A stretch of DNA of 59,985 nucleotides, from assembly GCF_016863255.1 (NCBI RefSeq), contig NZ_BOON01000057.1, positions 1-59,985 of the forward strand, in the 5' to 3' direction. Source of the DNA: Planosporangium mesophilum. GTDB lineage: Bacteria > Actinomycetota > Actinomycetes > Mycobacteriales > Micromonosporaceae. Under the pieces are notes generated by a model, which saw nothing but the letters and a program-made list of their open reading frames with translations, was not told where the DNA came from and made no database searches. Within the stretch, counting starts at the first letter, position 1. Every line of letters begins with the position of its first letter. Shown piece by piece: positions 19,901-27,363 of this stretch. The position numbers were made by a program, and so were the translations under genes.

Positions 19901-20100
19901 TCGCTGTCATCGTGGACGGCATCGCCTCCGGGCTGTACCCGGGCCGCCCACCGGAGCAGGACGGCCACGGCATCCCGTGCCCCTTCTGCGATCCGGACGG
20001 ACTGGGTGCCGGCGAGCACCGCGACCGGTGGGCGCGTAAGAAGAACGACCCGCGGCTTGCCGCGTACCTCAATCTTGTCGAAGGCGGGGACGCGCCGTGA
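16999..20100 (+). CDS. AddB-like inactivated-helicase/PD-(D/E)XK nuclease
   Basis: The 1033-aa protein resembles AddB and related RecB-family nucleases that pair with a UvrD-like helicase to process DNA ends. The N-terminal region lacks a Walker A motif, as in AddB-like subunits with an inactive helicase domain. The C-terminal RecB nuclease domain has H near 760 (GNLMHAALDRFF), a central Asp (KGSADRVDLVGD) and D893-Y-K895 (VIVDYKTG). Cys730 (RCPHAYF), Cys994 and Cys997 (CPFC) match three of the four ligands of the AddB-type Fe-S cluster; the usual fourth Cys after CPFC is absent. A GGGGAGG ribosome site precedes the GTG start. An in-frame 15-bp tandem repeat (18049-18108) sits in the middle. 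The end overlaps the next gene (GTGA). Confidence 0.85.
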   Translation: MSVVWTRYGAPSYAALRAELADLKADNPLTPVTVLVPTHLSGVVTRRTLAEGLNGRTGIAALSVLTLDRLAERLAVPILVAGGRRRPVTDAVLAAAWRDVLAEDAGVFAPVKDHPATVRALVAAHRELREVDENSLTAVERSGEEIAADVVRHHRRVVARLVEGWYDVADLRRAAVQALQHCPALAREIGTVVLFQPQELSLGASALVTALADAGDVRTVAALAGDERADAGIERCLRQKHTTTLKAPTASRILHASDADDEVRCVIREVTKALQTRPAHRIAVLYGSSQPYARLLAEHLAAAKLPWNGSGVRPTIERTLARVLLDVLDLPKLNWRRDAVLAVLSAAPVRDGHGKDGDGKDGDGKDGHGQRVPAARWERISRTAGVVAGTDWDTRLKAYAALERAAVDRQEAGSERRERNAESAEALGRFVRGLQERLRDGESLRSWADLSAWALGLYEALVGNLDGEGGLPEDEHRAAEKVTRTLTGLAGLDTVENTASLAALRLTLELELAGDLPRHGRFGNGILVTGLSGAIGLDADLVFVVGVAEDLVPGRMRPDALLPERVRALTGGQLAPPRERLDRQRRHLLAALAAAPECVVSFPRGNLRKSSTRLPSRWLLPSLRALSGRAQVDATRWQELPGLDGSPSYAASLTHTDQLASEHEWRVRAAAADPEALTTDPIVKAANQMLEARRGDALTRFDGDLSGHDLPDPTGDRTVSPTALEAWVRCPHAYFLGRILRVEPVESPEELVEITPLEVGNLMHAALDRFFTSQEAREAQEASVGTRWSAGQRAELARIATEVGDELTARGATGHPLLWRQELARILVHLDGFLDDDEALRAGTGRRQVRSELAFGMRGVDAVPVALPDGRVVHFKGSADRVDLVGDSIVIVDYKTGSARGFQGICEADPTLKGSKLQLPVYAYAARAALGVPDATVSAEYWFLRKDAGRRRTLELTPQVERAYAEVLAVIVDGIASGLYPGRPPEQDGHGIPCPFCDPDGLGAGEHRDRWARKKNDPRLAAYLNLVEGGDAP
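18049..18108 (+). repeat. Four-copy 15-bp in-frame tandem repeat
   Basis: Four consecutive 15-base units of the form GACGGcGACGGGAAA encode DGHGK, DGDGK, DGDGK and DGHGQ inside the AddB-like protein (residues about 351-370). The two middle units are identical and the outer two differ by one to two bases. Units of 15 bases keep the frame, so copy number can vary by slippage without breaking the gene. The charged glycine-rich segment is probably a surface linker. Confidence 0.9.
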
Positions 20101-23100
20101 CCGTACCGGGTGACGAGCCAGCACGACAGGTGATCCGCGAGCGGCTCGACCAGACGCTGTTCGTGGAGGCCGGCGCGGGTTCGGGCAAGACGAAGTCGTT
20201 GGTCGACCGGGTCGTCGCCACCGTGCTGCATCCTGAGTCGCCGGTACCGCTGGCGAACATCGCGGCCATGACCTTCACCGAGAAGGCCGCCGCGGAGCTG
20301 CGCGACCGGCTGCGTGCGGCCTTCGAAAGCCACTCCGCCGCCGAGGCGCTCGACGACCTCGACACCGCCGCGATCGGCACGCTGCACTCGTTCGCCCAGC
20401 GCATCCTGACCGAGCATCCGATCAGGGCCGGCCTGCCCCCGCTGGTCGAGGTCTTCGACGAGGTGGCCTCCGGGGTGGCGTTCGACAACCGGTGGGCGGC
20501 GCTGCGTATCGAGATTCTCGACGACGCGGACCTGTCCGGCACGCTGCTGCTGGCCCTGGCCGGCGGTACGACGCTCGACCACCTGCGCTCGATAGCGTTG
20601 GCGTTCACCGACAACTGGGACCTGCTCGCGGAGCGGGTCGTCGCCGCGCCGATCGACCCGTTGCCGCCGCTGGACGTCACCCCGCTGATCGACGAGGCGC
20701 GGCGGCTGGTCGCCCAGGCCGAGCACTGTACCGGCGACGACGACCCCATGCTGTCCAGATTGGACGATCTGGGGGCGTGGGCCGGGCGGCTGGCCGCCGC
20801 GCCGGACGACCCGGCCCGGCTCACGGTCCTCGGGAGCGCGGTGACCAAGGGGTGGCGGGCCGGACGCAAGACCAACTGGCGTGCGCTGGACCTCGACGGC
20901 CTCCGCGACGAGTGCCGCCAGCTCGCCGCGGACGCGCTCGCGATCCGCGACGGGATCCTGGACGTCGCGCTGCGCCGGCTGGCCCGCCGGATCGCGACGG
21001 CCACGCTCCAGGCCGCCGAGGCCCGCCGGGTCGAGGGCAGGCTGGAGTTCCACGACCTGCTCGTCCTGGCCCGGGACCTGCTGCGCCACCCCGACCACGG
21101 CGCCACGGTACGGGAGAGCCTGCGCCAGCAGTACCGTCGCCTGCTCCTGGACGAGTTCCAGGACACCGACCCGATCCAGATCGAGTTGGCGGTCCGGATC
21201 GCCGGTGGGGTCGGCGCCTCCGGTCCGGAGTGGACAGACATCCCGGTACCGGACGGAGCCCTCTTCGTCGTCGGTGACCCCAAGCAGTCCATCTACCGGT
21301 TCCGCCGCGCCGACATCGCCACCTACCTTCGAGCCCAGCAGCAGCTCGGCGGGGACGTGGTGCTCGACACCAACTTCCGTACCTGCGCGCCGATCCTCGA
21401 CTGGATCAACCACGTCTTCGACCGGCTCATCACGCCCGTTCAGGACTCCCAGCCGGCCTACCGCCCGCTGCGCGCCGACCGCGGCGCCGCGCCCGGTGGC
21501 CCGGGGGTGGTCGTTCTCGGCGACGAGGCCCACCAGGACGACCCGAACGCCGGCGCGCTCCGCGACCGCGAAGCCGCCGACGTGGTCGCCGCCGTCCGTA
21601 CCGCCCTCGCCGAGCGGTGGCAGGTCCACGAGAACGAGCGCTGGCGGGACGTCGAGCTGCGCGACATCGCGGTGCTGGTGCCGTCCCGCACGAGCCTGCC
21701 GAACCTGGAAGAGGCCCTGGACGCCGCCGGGATCGCGTACCACGCCGAGGCCAGTTCGCTCGTCTACCACACCCGCGAGGTACGCGACCTGCTGATGGCC
21801 GCCCGCGCCGCGGACGACCCCAGTGACCCGCTCGCCCTGGTCAGCGCGCTGCGGTCACCGTTGTTCGGCTGCGGCGACGACGACCTGTGGACGTGGTACC
21901 AGGCCGGCGGGCGGTGGAACATCCTCGCACCGCAGCCTGAGGGCCTTCCGGACGACCACGCGGTCGCGCTCGCGGTCGGGTACCTGAAACGGTTGCACAA
22001 CCGTCGCACCTGGCTGGCCCCGAGTGAGGTGTTGGCTCAGATCGCCGCCGACCGCCGGGTGTTCGAGGTCGCCGCGACCAGCCCCCGTACCCGCGACGTG
22101 TGGCGGCGGCTGCGCTTCGTCATCGACCAGGCCCGCGCCTGGTCCGACGCGGAGCACGCCAGCCTGCGCGAGTACCTGGCGTGGGCGGCCCGGCAGGGCG
22201 GTGAGGGCTCCCGCGTGGCAGAGGCGGTCCTCCCCGAGACCGACACCGACTCGCTGCGGATCACCACTATCCACGCGGCCAAGGGGCTCGAGTACCCGGT
22301 CGTGATCGTCTCCGGGATGAGCGGCCGGCCCGGTGGCGGCAACCGCGGCGTCGACGTCATCTGGCCCCGCGACGGCGGCTTCCACGTCAAACTCGGCGCC
22401 GGCGTGCAGACCCGCGGGTTCGACGCGGCCAAGCCCATCGACGAGCAGATGGATCACTATGAGCGGCTCCGGCTGCTCTACGTCGCCTGTACCCGGGCCC
22501 GCGACCACCTGGTCGTGTCGCTGCACCGTAAGGCCCGGACGCCGGCGGACGAGAGCAGGAGCACCAACGCCGAACTGCTGGCCGAGGCGTCCGAGGGCGC
22601 TGCCGTAGTGCCCCTCACGCCTGCGGCGGGCAAGGCCGGGGCCCGGGCGAAAGTCGGTCCGATTGCCCCGCCGCCGGCCTTCCGGACCTGGCAGGAACAA
22701 ACTTCCACGGTACGGGCGAAGGCCGCCCGCTCGGCGGCGGTGAGCGCCTCGTACCTGGAGGGCACGCTCGACGCGCCCAGGATGGCCGCCACGAACGCGC
22801 TCGGCGAGCCTGACGACCCCGGCCTGGCCAAGGAGCCCCGCGACCTGGAACTGCCGCCGTGGAACAAGGGCCGCTACGGCACCGCCATCGGCCGTGCCGT
22901 CCACGGCGTACTGCAGAGCGTCGACCTTGCCACCGGCGACGGCCTGGACGCCGCGGTCGCGGCGCAGATCCTCGCCGAGGGGGTCGGCGAGCACGCCGAC
23001 CTCGTCGCGGCGCTGACCCGGGCGGCGCTGGGCTCGCCGGTCGTCCGGCGCGCCGCGGCGCGTCAACACTGGCGCGAGACGTACGTCGGCACCGTCGTCG

Positions 23101-23396
23101 GTGACCGGGTCCTGGAGGGCATCGTCGACCTGCTGTACCGCGACGACGACGGCCTGGTGATCGTCGACTACAAGACCGACGCCGCCCCGGCCGCCGCCCT
23201 CGGTACCCGGGTGGACTACTACCGCCCCCAGATGGCCGCGTACGCGACGGCGGTCGAGGCCGCCACCGGCGAACCCGTCAGCCGGTGCGTGCTGCTCTTC
23301 CTGACCCCGTACGGCGCCCACGAGCGCGTGGTGGGCGGGCTGCGGGACGCCTCGGCGCAGGTGGAGGAACTGGTACGGTCCGGCCGCGCCTTCTGA
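20097..23396 (+). CDS. AddA/RecB-like UvrD helicase with C-terminal nuclease
   Basis: The 1099-aa protein is an SF1A helicase-nuclease. Walker A is GAGSGKT at residues 26-32, motif II is DEFQD at 352-356, motif III is VVGDPKQSIYRFRRAD, motif V is TIHAAKGLEYPV and motif VI is RLLYVACTRARDHL. A RecB-type nuclease domain ends the protein, with its catalytic Asp and D1024-Y-K1026 (VIVDYKTD). It should unwind DNA from ends with 3'-5' polarity and cut it, acting as a heterodimer with the upstream AddB-like subunit; the GTGA overlap supports stoichiometric synthesis. Actinobacteria usually carry AdnAB or RecBCD for recombination, so this pair may be an extra system, perhaps for defence. The family assignment is firm; the physiological role is not. 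Confidence 0.9.
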   Translation: MTVPGDEPARQVIRERLDQTLFVEAGAGSGKTKSLVDRVVATVLHPESPVPLANIAAMTFTEKAAAELRDRLRAAFESHSAAEALDDLDTAAIGTLHSFAQRILTEHPIRAGLPPLVEVFDEVASGVAFDNRWAALRIEILDDADLSGTLLLALAGGTTLDHLRSIALAFTDNWDLLAERVVAAPIDPLPPLDVTPLIDEARRLVAQAEHCTGDDDPMLSRLDDLGAWAGRLAAAPDDPARLTVLGSAVTKGWRAGRKTNWRALDLDGLRDECRQLAADALAIRDGILDVALRRLARRIATATLQAAEARRVEGRLEFHDLLVLARDLLRHPDHGATVRESLRQQYRRLLLDEFQDTDPIQIELAVRIAGGVGASGPEWTDIPVPDGALFVVGDPKQSIYRFRRADIATYLRAQQQLGGDVVLDTNFRTCAPILDWINHVFDRLITPVQDSQPAYRPLRADRGAAPGGPGVVVLGDEAHQDDPNAGALRDREAADVVAAVRTALAERWQVHENERWRDVELRDIAVLVPSRTSLPNLEEALDAAGIAYHAEASSLVYHTREVRDLLMAARAADDPSDPLALVSALRSPLFGCGDDDLWTWYQAGGRWNILAPQPEGLPDDHAVALAVGYLKRLHNRRTWLAPSEVLAQIAADRRVFEVAATSPRTRDVWRRLRFVIDQARAWSDAEHASLREYLAWAARQGGEGSRVAEAVLPETDTDSLRITTIHAAKGLEYPVVIVSGMSGRPGGGNRGVDVIWPRDGGFHVKLGAGVQTRGFDAAKPIDEQMDHYERLRLLYVACTRARDHLVVSLHRKARTPADESRSTNAELLAEASEGAAVVPLTPAAGKAGARAKVGPIAPPPAFRTWQEQTSTVRAKAARSAAVSASYLEGTLDAPRMAATNALGEPDDPGLAKEPRDLELPPWNKGRYGTAIGRAVHGVLQSVDLATGDGLDAAVAAQILAEGVGEHADLVAALTRAALGSPVVRRAAARQHWRETYVGTVVGDRVLEGIVDLLYRDDDGLVIVDYKTDAAPAAALGTRVDYYRPQMAAYATAVEAATGEPVSRCVLLFLTPYGAHERVVGGLRDASAQVEELVRSGRAF

Positions 23397-23404
23397 CGCA
23401 GGAC

Positions 23405-23854
23405 CTACACCGACTCCACCCTCGGGAAGGGCGCGGCCATGATCACCGACCAGCCGAAGACGGTGAAGGACTCGAGTTCGCACCCGGCACCCAGGTCGGT
23501 GACGACACAGGACGCCGGCATCCCGTGGGTCGCCTCGCCCAGTTCGCGCAGCACGGGTGGCGCAGCCTCGACGTCGCGGTCGGCCCAGTCCTCACCGAGC
23601 AGTTCGGCGGCCAGATCCCGGGCCGTGTCCAGGTCCCCGGCCAGTGCGAAGCCGGCGGCGACCTCGTCGGCGAGGTCCCCGTTCGACCTGATCCGTACCG
23701 GCGGCACCCGCCGCGACGGGTCCCGGTCGAGGTTGTCGAACTGCCACAGCCCCGACCCGCCGACGTACAGGTGGCCGACGACGTGGGCGTACCTGGGGGA
23801 CCCGTTGTTGCGGTGGGCGGGGCCGAGCACCACGGCCATGGCGAGTTCGGACAT
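23405..23854 (-). CDS. Hypothetical protein, 149 aa
   Basis: I do not recognise a family. The protein is acidic and globular, with no signal peptide and no obvious membrane segment. A conserved-looking N-terminus (ELAMAVVLGPAHRNNGSP) is followed by strands (YAHVVGHLYVGGSGLWQF). The C-terminus resembles an alpha/beta fold (PASCVVTDLGAGCELESF). The ATG at 23854 is preceded by GGGAGACG, a good ribosome site. It is convergent with the AddA-like gene, with only eight bases between the stop codons, and divergent from the gamma-glutamylcyclotransferase gene. It may not belong to the island. Confidence 0.7.
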   Translation of the reverse strand: MSELAMAVVLGPAHRNNGSPRYAHVVGHLYVGGSGLWQFDNLDRDPSRRVPPVRIRSNGDLADEVAAGFALAGDLDTARDLAAELLGEDWADRDVEAAPPVLRELGEATHGMPASCVVTDLGAGCELESFTVFGWSVIMAAPFPRVESV

Positions 23855-24029
23855 CTGACGTCTCCCGGCAAGCGATCGAGGTGTGGACCGTAACCGAAAT
23901 CGGCCGGGAAGGAGGCGGAATGAGGATTCGTGTCCTCAACGCGGCGAGGCCGTGCCGAAGGGAGGGCGCGACCAGCGAGGTGGACAGGCTGGTTCGGCCG
24001 GCCGGTTCGTGGGGAGAGGTACAGGCACG

Positions 24030-24476
24030 ATGACCCAGTGTCTGCCGTTCTTCGTCTACGGAACCCTGCGCAGCGGCCAGCGCAACTACGCTCGGCTGCT
24101 CGCCGGGCGTACCGTCAGCGAACACCCGGCGACCCTGGCCGGCGGCACCATGTACGACAGCGGCGGCTTCCCGTACCTCATCCGCACCGACGGCCAGACC
24201 GACGGGCAGATCGTCGGGAACCTGATGGAGGTCGGTGAGGCCGACTTCGACGAGGTCCTGGCCACCCTCGACCGTCTGGAAGGCTACGACCCGGACAGCG
24301 CGCGCAACCACTACAACCGGATCGTCGTACCGGTGACCACTATGGACGCAGAAACCGTCGAGGCGTACACCTATGTCGCCGACCCGAGCATGTACGACGC
24401 GATCCGTACGCGCCTGCCGCTGATCGAGTCCGGCGACTGGGTGAAGGACGGTTCTAGCCGGCCTGCTTCTGGATAG
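24030..24476 (+). CDS. Gamma-glutamylcyclotransferase-fold protein
   Basis: The 148-aa protein has the AIG2/GGCT-like signature FFVYGTLRSGQRNY at its start, followed by the FPYLIRTDG and LDRLEGYDP segments typical of the fold, with E in the latter position acting in catalysis in family members. Proteins of this family release 5-oxoproline from gamma-glutamyl amines or related conjugates. The ATG at 24030 is preceded by GGGGAGAGG. A longer in-frame start at 23883 would add low-complexity sequence without similarity and is rejected. Its last 23 bases overlap the convergent ADP-ribosylglycohydrolase gene. Confidence 0.88.
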   Translation: MTQCLPFFVYGTLRSGQRNYARLLAGRTVSEHPATLAGGTMYDSGGFPYLIRTDGQTDGQIVGNLMEVGEADFDEVLATLDRLEGYDPDSARNHYNRIVVPVTTMDAETVEAYTYVADPSMYDAIRTRLPLIESGDWVKDGSSRPASG

Positions 24477-25440
24477 CCTGGCCGCCCTGCGCGGTAAGGA
24501 TCCCTAGTCGGGCCAGGTCGGCGGCGCGCAATCCCGGCCAGCCGTGCACGACCTGCCGCCAGTCCTGAGGTACCGCGGACTCGCCCCACCGGGCGCCGAG
24601 CAGCGCGCCGGCGATGGCGGCGACGGTGTCGGTGTCGTCACCCGCCCGTACGGCGGCGCTCAGCGCGTTCCGCAGATCGTGATCCGGCGTACCGGTGACG
24701 GCCGACCACGCGGCCTGGAGCGCGGGTACGACGAAACCGTTGGGGGAGAAGCGATTGGGGTCGTTCGTCTCGGCCTCGCTGAGCCAGCGCGCCCACTGGT
24801 CGCGGCGGTCGGACGGTAGCAGGTCAAGACCTTCGCGTACCCCCTCGAAGGTGCCGCTGAGGACGGCGCGGCGGATGCCGGCGCACCAGAGCACGCAGGC
24901 CTCGCCGGCGAGCGGGTCGTAGTGGGTCAGTTCGCTGACCGCGCGGGCGGCCTCGGCGAGCGCGTCGGGGTCGTGCAGGTAGGCGAGGGCGACGGGCGCG
25001 GTACGCATCAGCGACCCGTTGCCGGCCGAGCGTCCGGTACGCCGGTGCAGGTCGGCCGCGGCGTCGCGCATCTCCGCGCCGAGCCCAGCGCCTTCCCGGT
25101 GGCGTACGGCGTCGAGGACCGCGCGGGTCTGATTCCCGATGTCGCTCGCGCCGTCGCGCCGCCACCGCAGGAAGTTGGCCGCGATCTGGTCGAGGGCCGG
25201 CGCCGAGCGCAGGTCCGCTCCGGTGGCGGACACCTCGGCGATGCAGACCGCCATCTGCGTGTCGTCGCTGTACTCGCCGGGTGCGTACGGTCCCAGCCCG
25301 CCGCCGATCATCTCGGGCTGCTCGTCGGCGGTCAGCGGTTCCTTGAACTCGTACGGGACGCCGAGCGCGTCGCCGCACGCCGCGCCGAGCAGCACGCCGG
25401 CGGCCCGGTCGCGCTGGATCGGGTCGAGGTCCGGCGTCAT
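24454..25440 (-). CDS. ADP-ribosylglycohydrolase family protein
   Basis: The 328-aa protein belongs to the DraG/ARH family, which hydrolyses ADP-ribose from modified proteins or nucleic acids. Family motifs are clear: GVLLGAACGDALGVPYEF near the N-terminus, the metal-binding YSDDTQMA, and the second metal site AGDDTDTVAAIAGALLGARWG near the C-terminus. The two Asp-rich sites for two Mg ions are intact, so the enzyme should be active. The ATG at 25440 is preceded by AAGGGGAAG; an earlier in-frame start 13 codons upstream is less likely. Its target here is unknown; a role in reversing ADP-ribosylation during phage attack is possible but speculative. Confidence 0.92.
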   Translation of the reverse strand: MTPDLDPIQRDRAAGVLLGAACGDALGVPYEFKEPLTADEQPEMIGGGLGPYAPGEYSDDTQMAVCIAEVSATGADLRSAPALDQIAANFLRWRRDGASDIGNQTRAVLDAVRHREGAGLGAEMRDAAADLHRRTGRSAGNGSLMRTAPVALAYLHDPDALAEAARAVSELTHYDPLAGEACVLWCAGIRRAVLSGTFEGVREGLDLLPSDRRDQWARWLSEAETNDPNRFSPNGFVVPALQAAWSAVTGTPDHDLRNALSAAVRAGDDTDTVAAIAGALLGARWGESAVPQDWRQVVHGWPGLRAADLARLGILTAQGGQAIQKQAG

Positions 25441-25724
25441 GCTTCCCCTTACGCGATTACGGTATGGCGCACTGTACAACCGCCCTGTATTCGCGGGGCC
25501 GTGTCGGTGGGACGGCGGACGTGCGAGCGGAGCACCTTGACGGTCGGAAACCGGTCAACCTGTCACAGGGCGACAGAGAAGGGTAACGACCGCAAAGCTC
25601 CACGGCCTTCGGCCGACCGTACGATCACGGCGTTGCGTCGGATCGTGATATCACGATTGCCGATGGTTACGGCGTCGGGGCCGCTGTCGTGCGACGGTGC
25701 CTCGACCGACGTTCGGAGGGGCAT

Positions 25725-27332
25725 GTGGCGCGGCGTCGCGGTCTAATCGCGCAGATCCAGCGGGAGCACGCACGACAGGTGCGGGCCTCCCAGCAGGCGC
25801 AGGCGGCCTACTACCGCCAGCAGCAGGCGATGCGCCGGGCTGCCGAACAGGCAGCCAGAGCGGCCCAACGCGCGGCCGCCGTAGACGAGCGTGAGCGCAA
25901 ACGGCTGTATCTGGAAGCGCGAGCCGCGGAGGTCGCAGCCAACAACGCCGACCTGCAGGCGCACCTTCAGGAACTCGACAGCCTGCTGGCGGCGACCCTC
26001 GACGTCGACGACCACATCGACTTCACGAAGTTGAAGAGGCGGGCGCGTCATGCACCGTTCAGTCCAGGACAGCTCGGTATGCCCATCCCTCCGCCGGACT
26101 GGAGTCGATTCGAGCCGCCGGCCCCGACCGGCCTGAGCAAGCTGTTCGGCAAGTCCACCTACGACCGGCAACTGGCTCTCGCTCGCTGGCAGTTTTCCGA
26201 TGCTCAAGCACAGCACGGGGCAGCCGAACAGGACCGCCAAGGCCGGCTCGCAGCGGCTCAGGCGGAGTACCAGGAGCGGTGCCGGCGGGCTGAAGCCGAG
26301 ATCGCCGCGCACAACGCCGAGGTCGACACGTTCGCCGCCGCGTTCGCCGCTGCCGAGCCTGCTGCCGTCGTGGACTACTTCGGCATGGTGCTCGCCAATT
26401 CGGTCTACCCCGATGACTTCCCGCAGAACTACCGGCTCGCCTACGTCCCCGAGTCACGTCAGCTCGTCGTGGAGTACGAGCTGCCCGGTCTGGACGTCGT
26501 GCCTTCGGTCAAGGAGTACCGCTACGTCAAGGCGCGCGACGAGATCACATCGACGGCGCGGCCAGCCAAGGAGACCAAGGAGCGGTACGCCGGCGTCGTC
26601 ACGCAGGTGACGCTGCGGACGATGCACGAGCTGTTCGAATCGGACCGGGCACCCCTGGTCGACACGATCGTGTTTAACGGAGTCGTCGACACCGTCGACC
26701 CCGCAACCGGTCAGTCGATCCGGCCGTGCCTGGTCACGCTGCGGACCACGCGGGACGAGTTCACGAGCCTTAACCTCGGCAAGGTCGACCCCGCCACGTG
26801 CCTTCAGCACCTCAACGCGTCGGTGTCCAAACGCCCTGAAGCCCTCGCCCCGGTACGTCCGGTGCTCGAGTTCGACATGGTCGACAAGCGCTTCGTCGAC
26901 GAGGTGGACGTGCTAGCCGACCTCGATCACCGTCCCAACCTGCTCAAACTGACTCCGACCGAGTTCGAGAGCCTGATCCAGAACCTCTTCACCAAGATGG
27001 GGCTGGACACCAAGCAGACCAGGGCGTCGCGCGACGGTGGCGTCGACTGCGTGGCGTTCGACCAGCGTCCGATCTTCGGCGGCAAGGTGGTCATCCAGGC
27101 CAAGCGGTACCGCAACACGGTCGACGTGTCGTCGGTGCGGGACCTGTTCGGCACCGTGCAGAACGAGGGCGCGTCCAAGGGCATCCTGGTCACGACCAGC
27201 GGGTACGGCCCGGCTTCGTTCGCGTTTGCCTCCGGCAAGCCCCTGGAGCTGATCGACGGGTCGAACCTGCTGTACCTGCTCGCCGAGCACGCCGGTATCA
27301 CGGCTCGGATCGACCCGAGCGAGCTGGATTGA
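25725..27332 (+). CDS. Mrr-type restriction endonuclease with coiled-coil N-terminus
   Basis: The 535-aa protein starts with a long Gln/Ala/Arg-rich coiled coil (about residues 5-85) and ends with an Mrr_cat nuclease domain (about 410-525). The catalytic residues are visible: E in PTEFESLIQNLF, D441 in DGGVDCVAF and Q458-A-K460 in VVIQAKRY. QxK replacing ExK is usual for Mrr. A middle region of some 250 residues is of unknown fold. Mrr-type enzymes cut modified or foreign DNA, and no methyltransferase lies nearby, which fits a type IV-like activity. The GTG at 25725 has GGAGGGG four bases upstream; a GTG 12 codons earlier is possible. The next gene starts 31 bases downstream, suggesting an operon. 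Confidence 0.88.
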   Translation: MARRRGLIAQIQREHARQVRASQQAQAAYYRQQQAMRRAAEQAARAAQRAAAVDERERKRLYLEARAAEVAANNADLQAHLQELDSLLAATLDVDDHIDFTKLKRRARHAPFSPGQLGMPIPPPDWSRFEPPAPTGLSKLFGKSTYDRQLALARWQFSDAQAQHGAAEQDRQGRLAAAQAEYQERCRRAEAEIAAHNAEVDTFAAAFAAAEPAAVVDYFGMVLANSVYPDDFPQNYRLAYVPESRQLVVEYELPGLDVVPSVKEYRYVKARDEITSTARPAKETKERYAGVVTQVTLRTMHELFESDRAPLVDTIVFNGVVDTVDPATGQSIRPCLVTLRTTRDEFTSLNLGKVDPATCLQHLNASVSKRPEALAPVRPVLEFDMVDKRFVDEVDVLADLDHRPNLLKLTPTEFESLIQNLFTKMGLDTKQTRASRDGGVDCVAFDQRPIFGGKVVIQAKRYRNTVDVSSVRDLFGTVQNEGASKGILVTTSGYGPASFAFASGKPLELIDGSNLLYLLAEHAGITARIDPSELD

Positions 27333-27363
27333 CGGGGGAGAGGGCAGCGCGAGGAGTCCCGGC

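Noticed and set aside
21855-23483. Minus-strand 542-codon frame opposite the AddA-like gene
   Set aside because: The plus strand has the helicase motifs; the antisense frame is Arg/Gly/Val-rich with no similarity.
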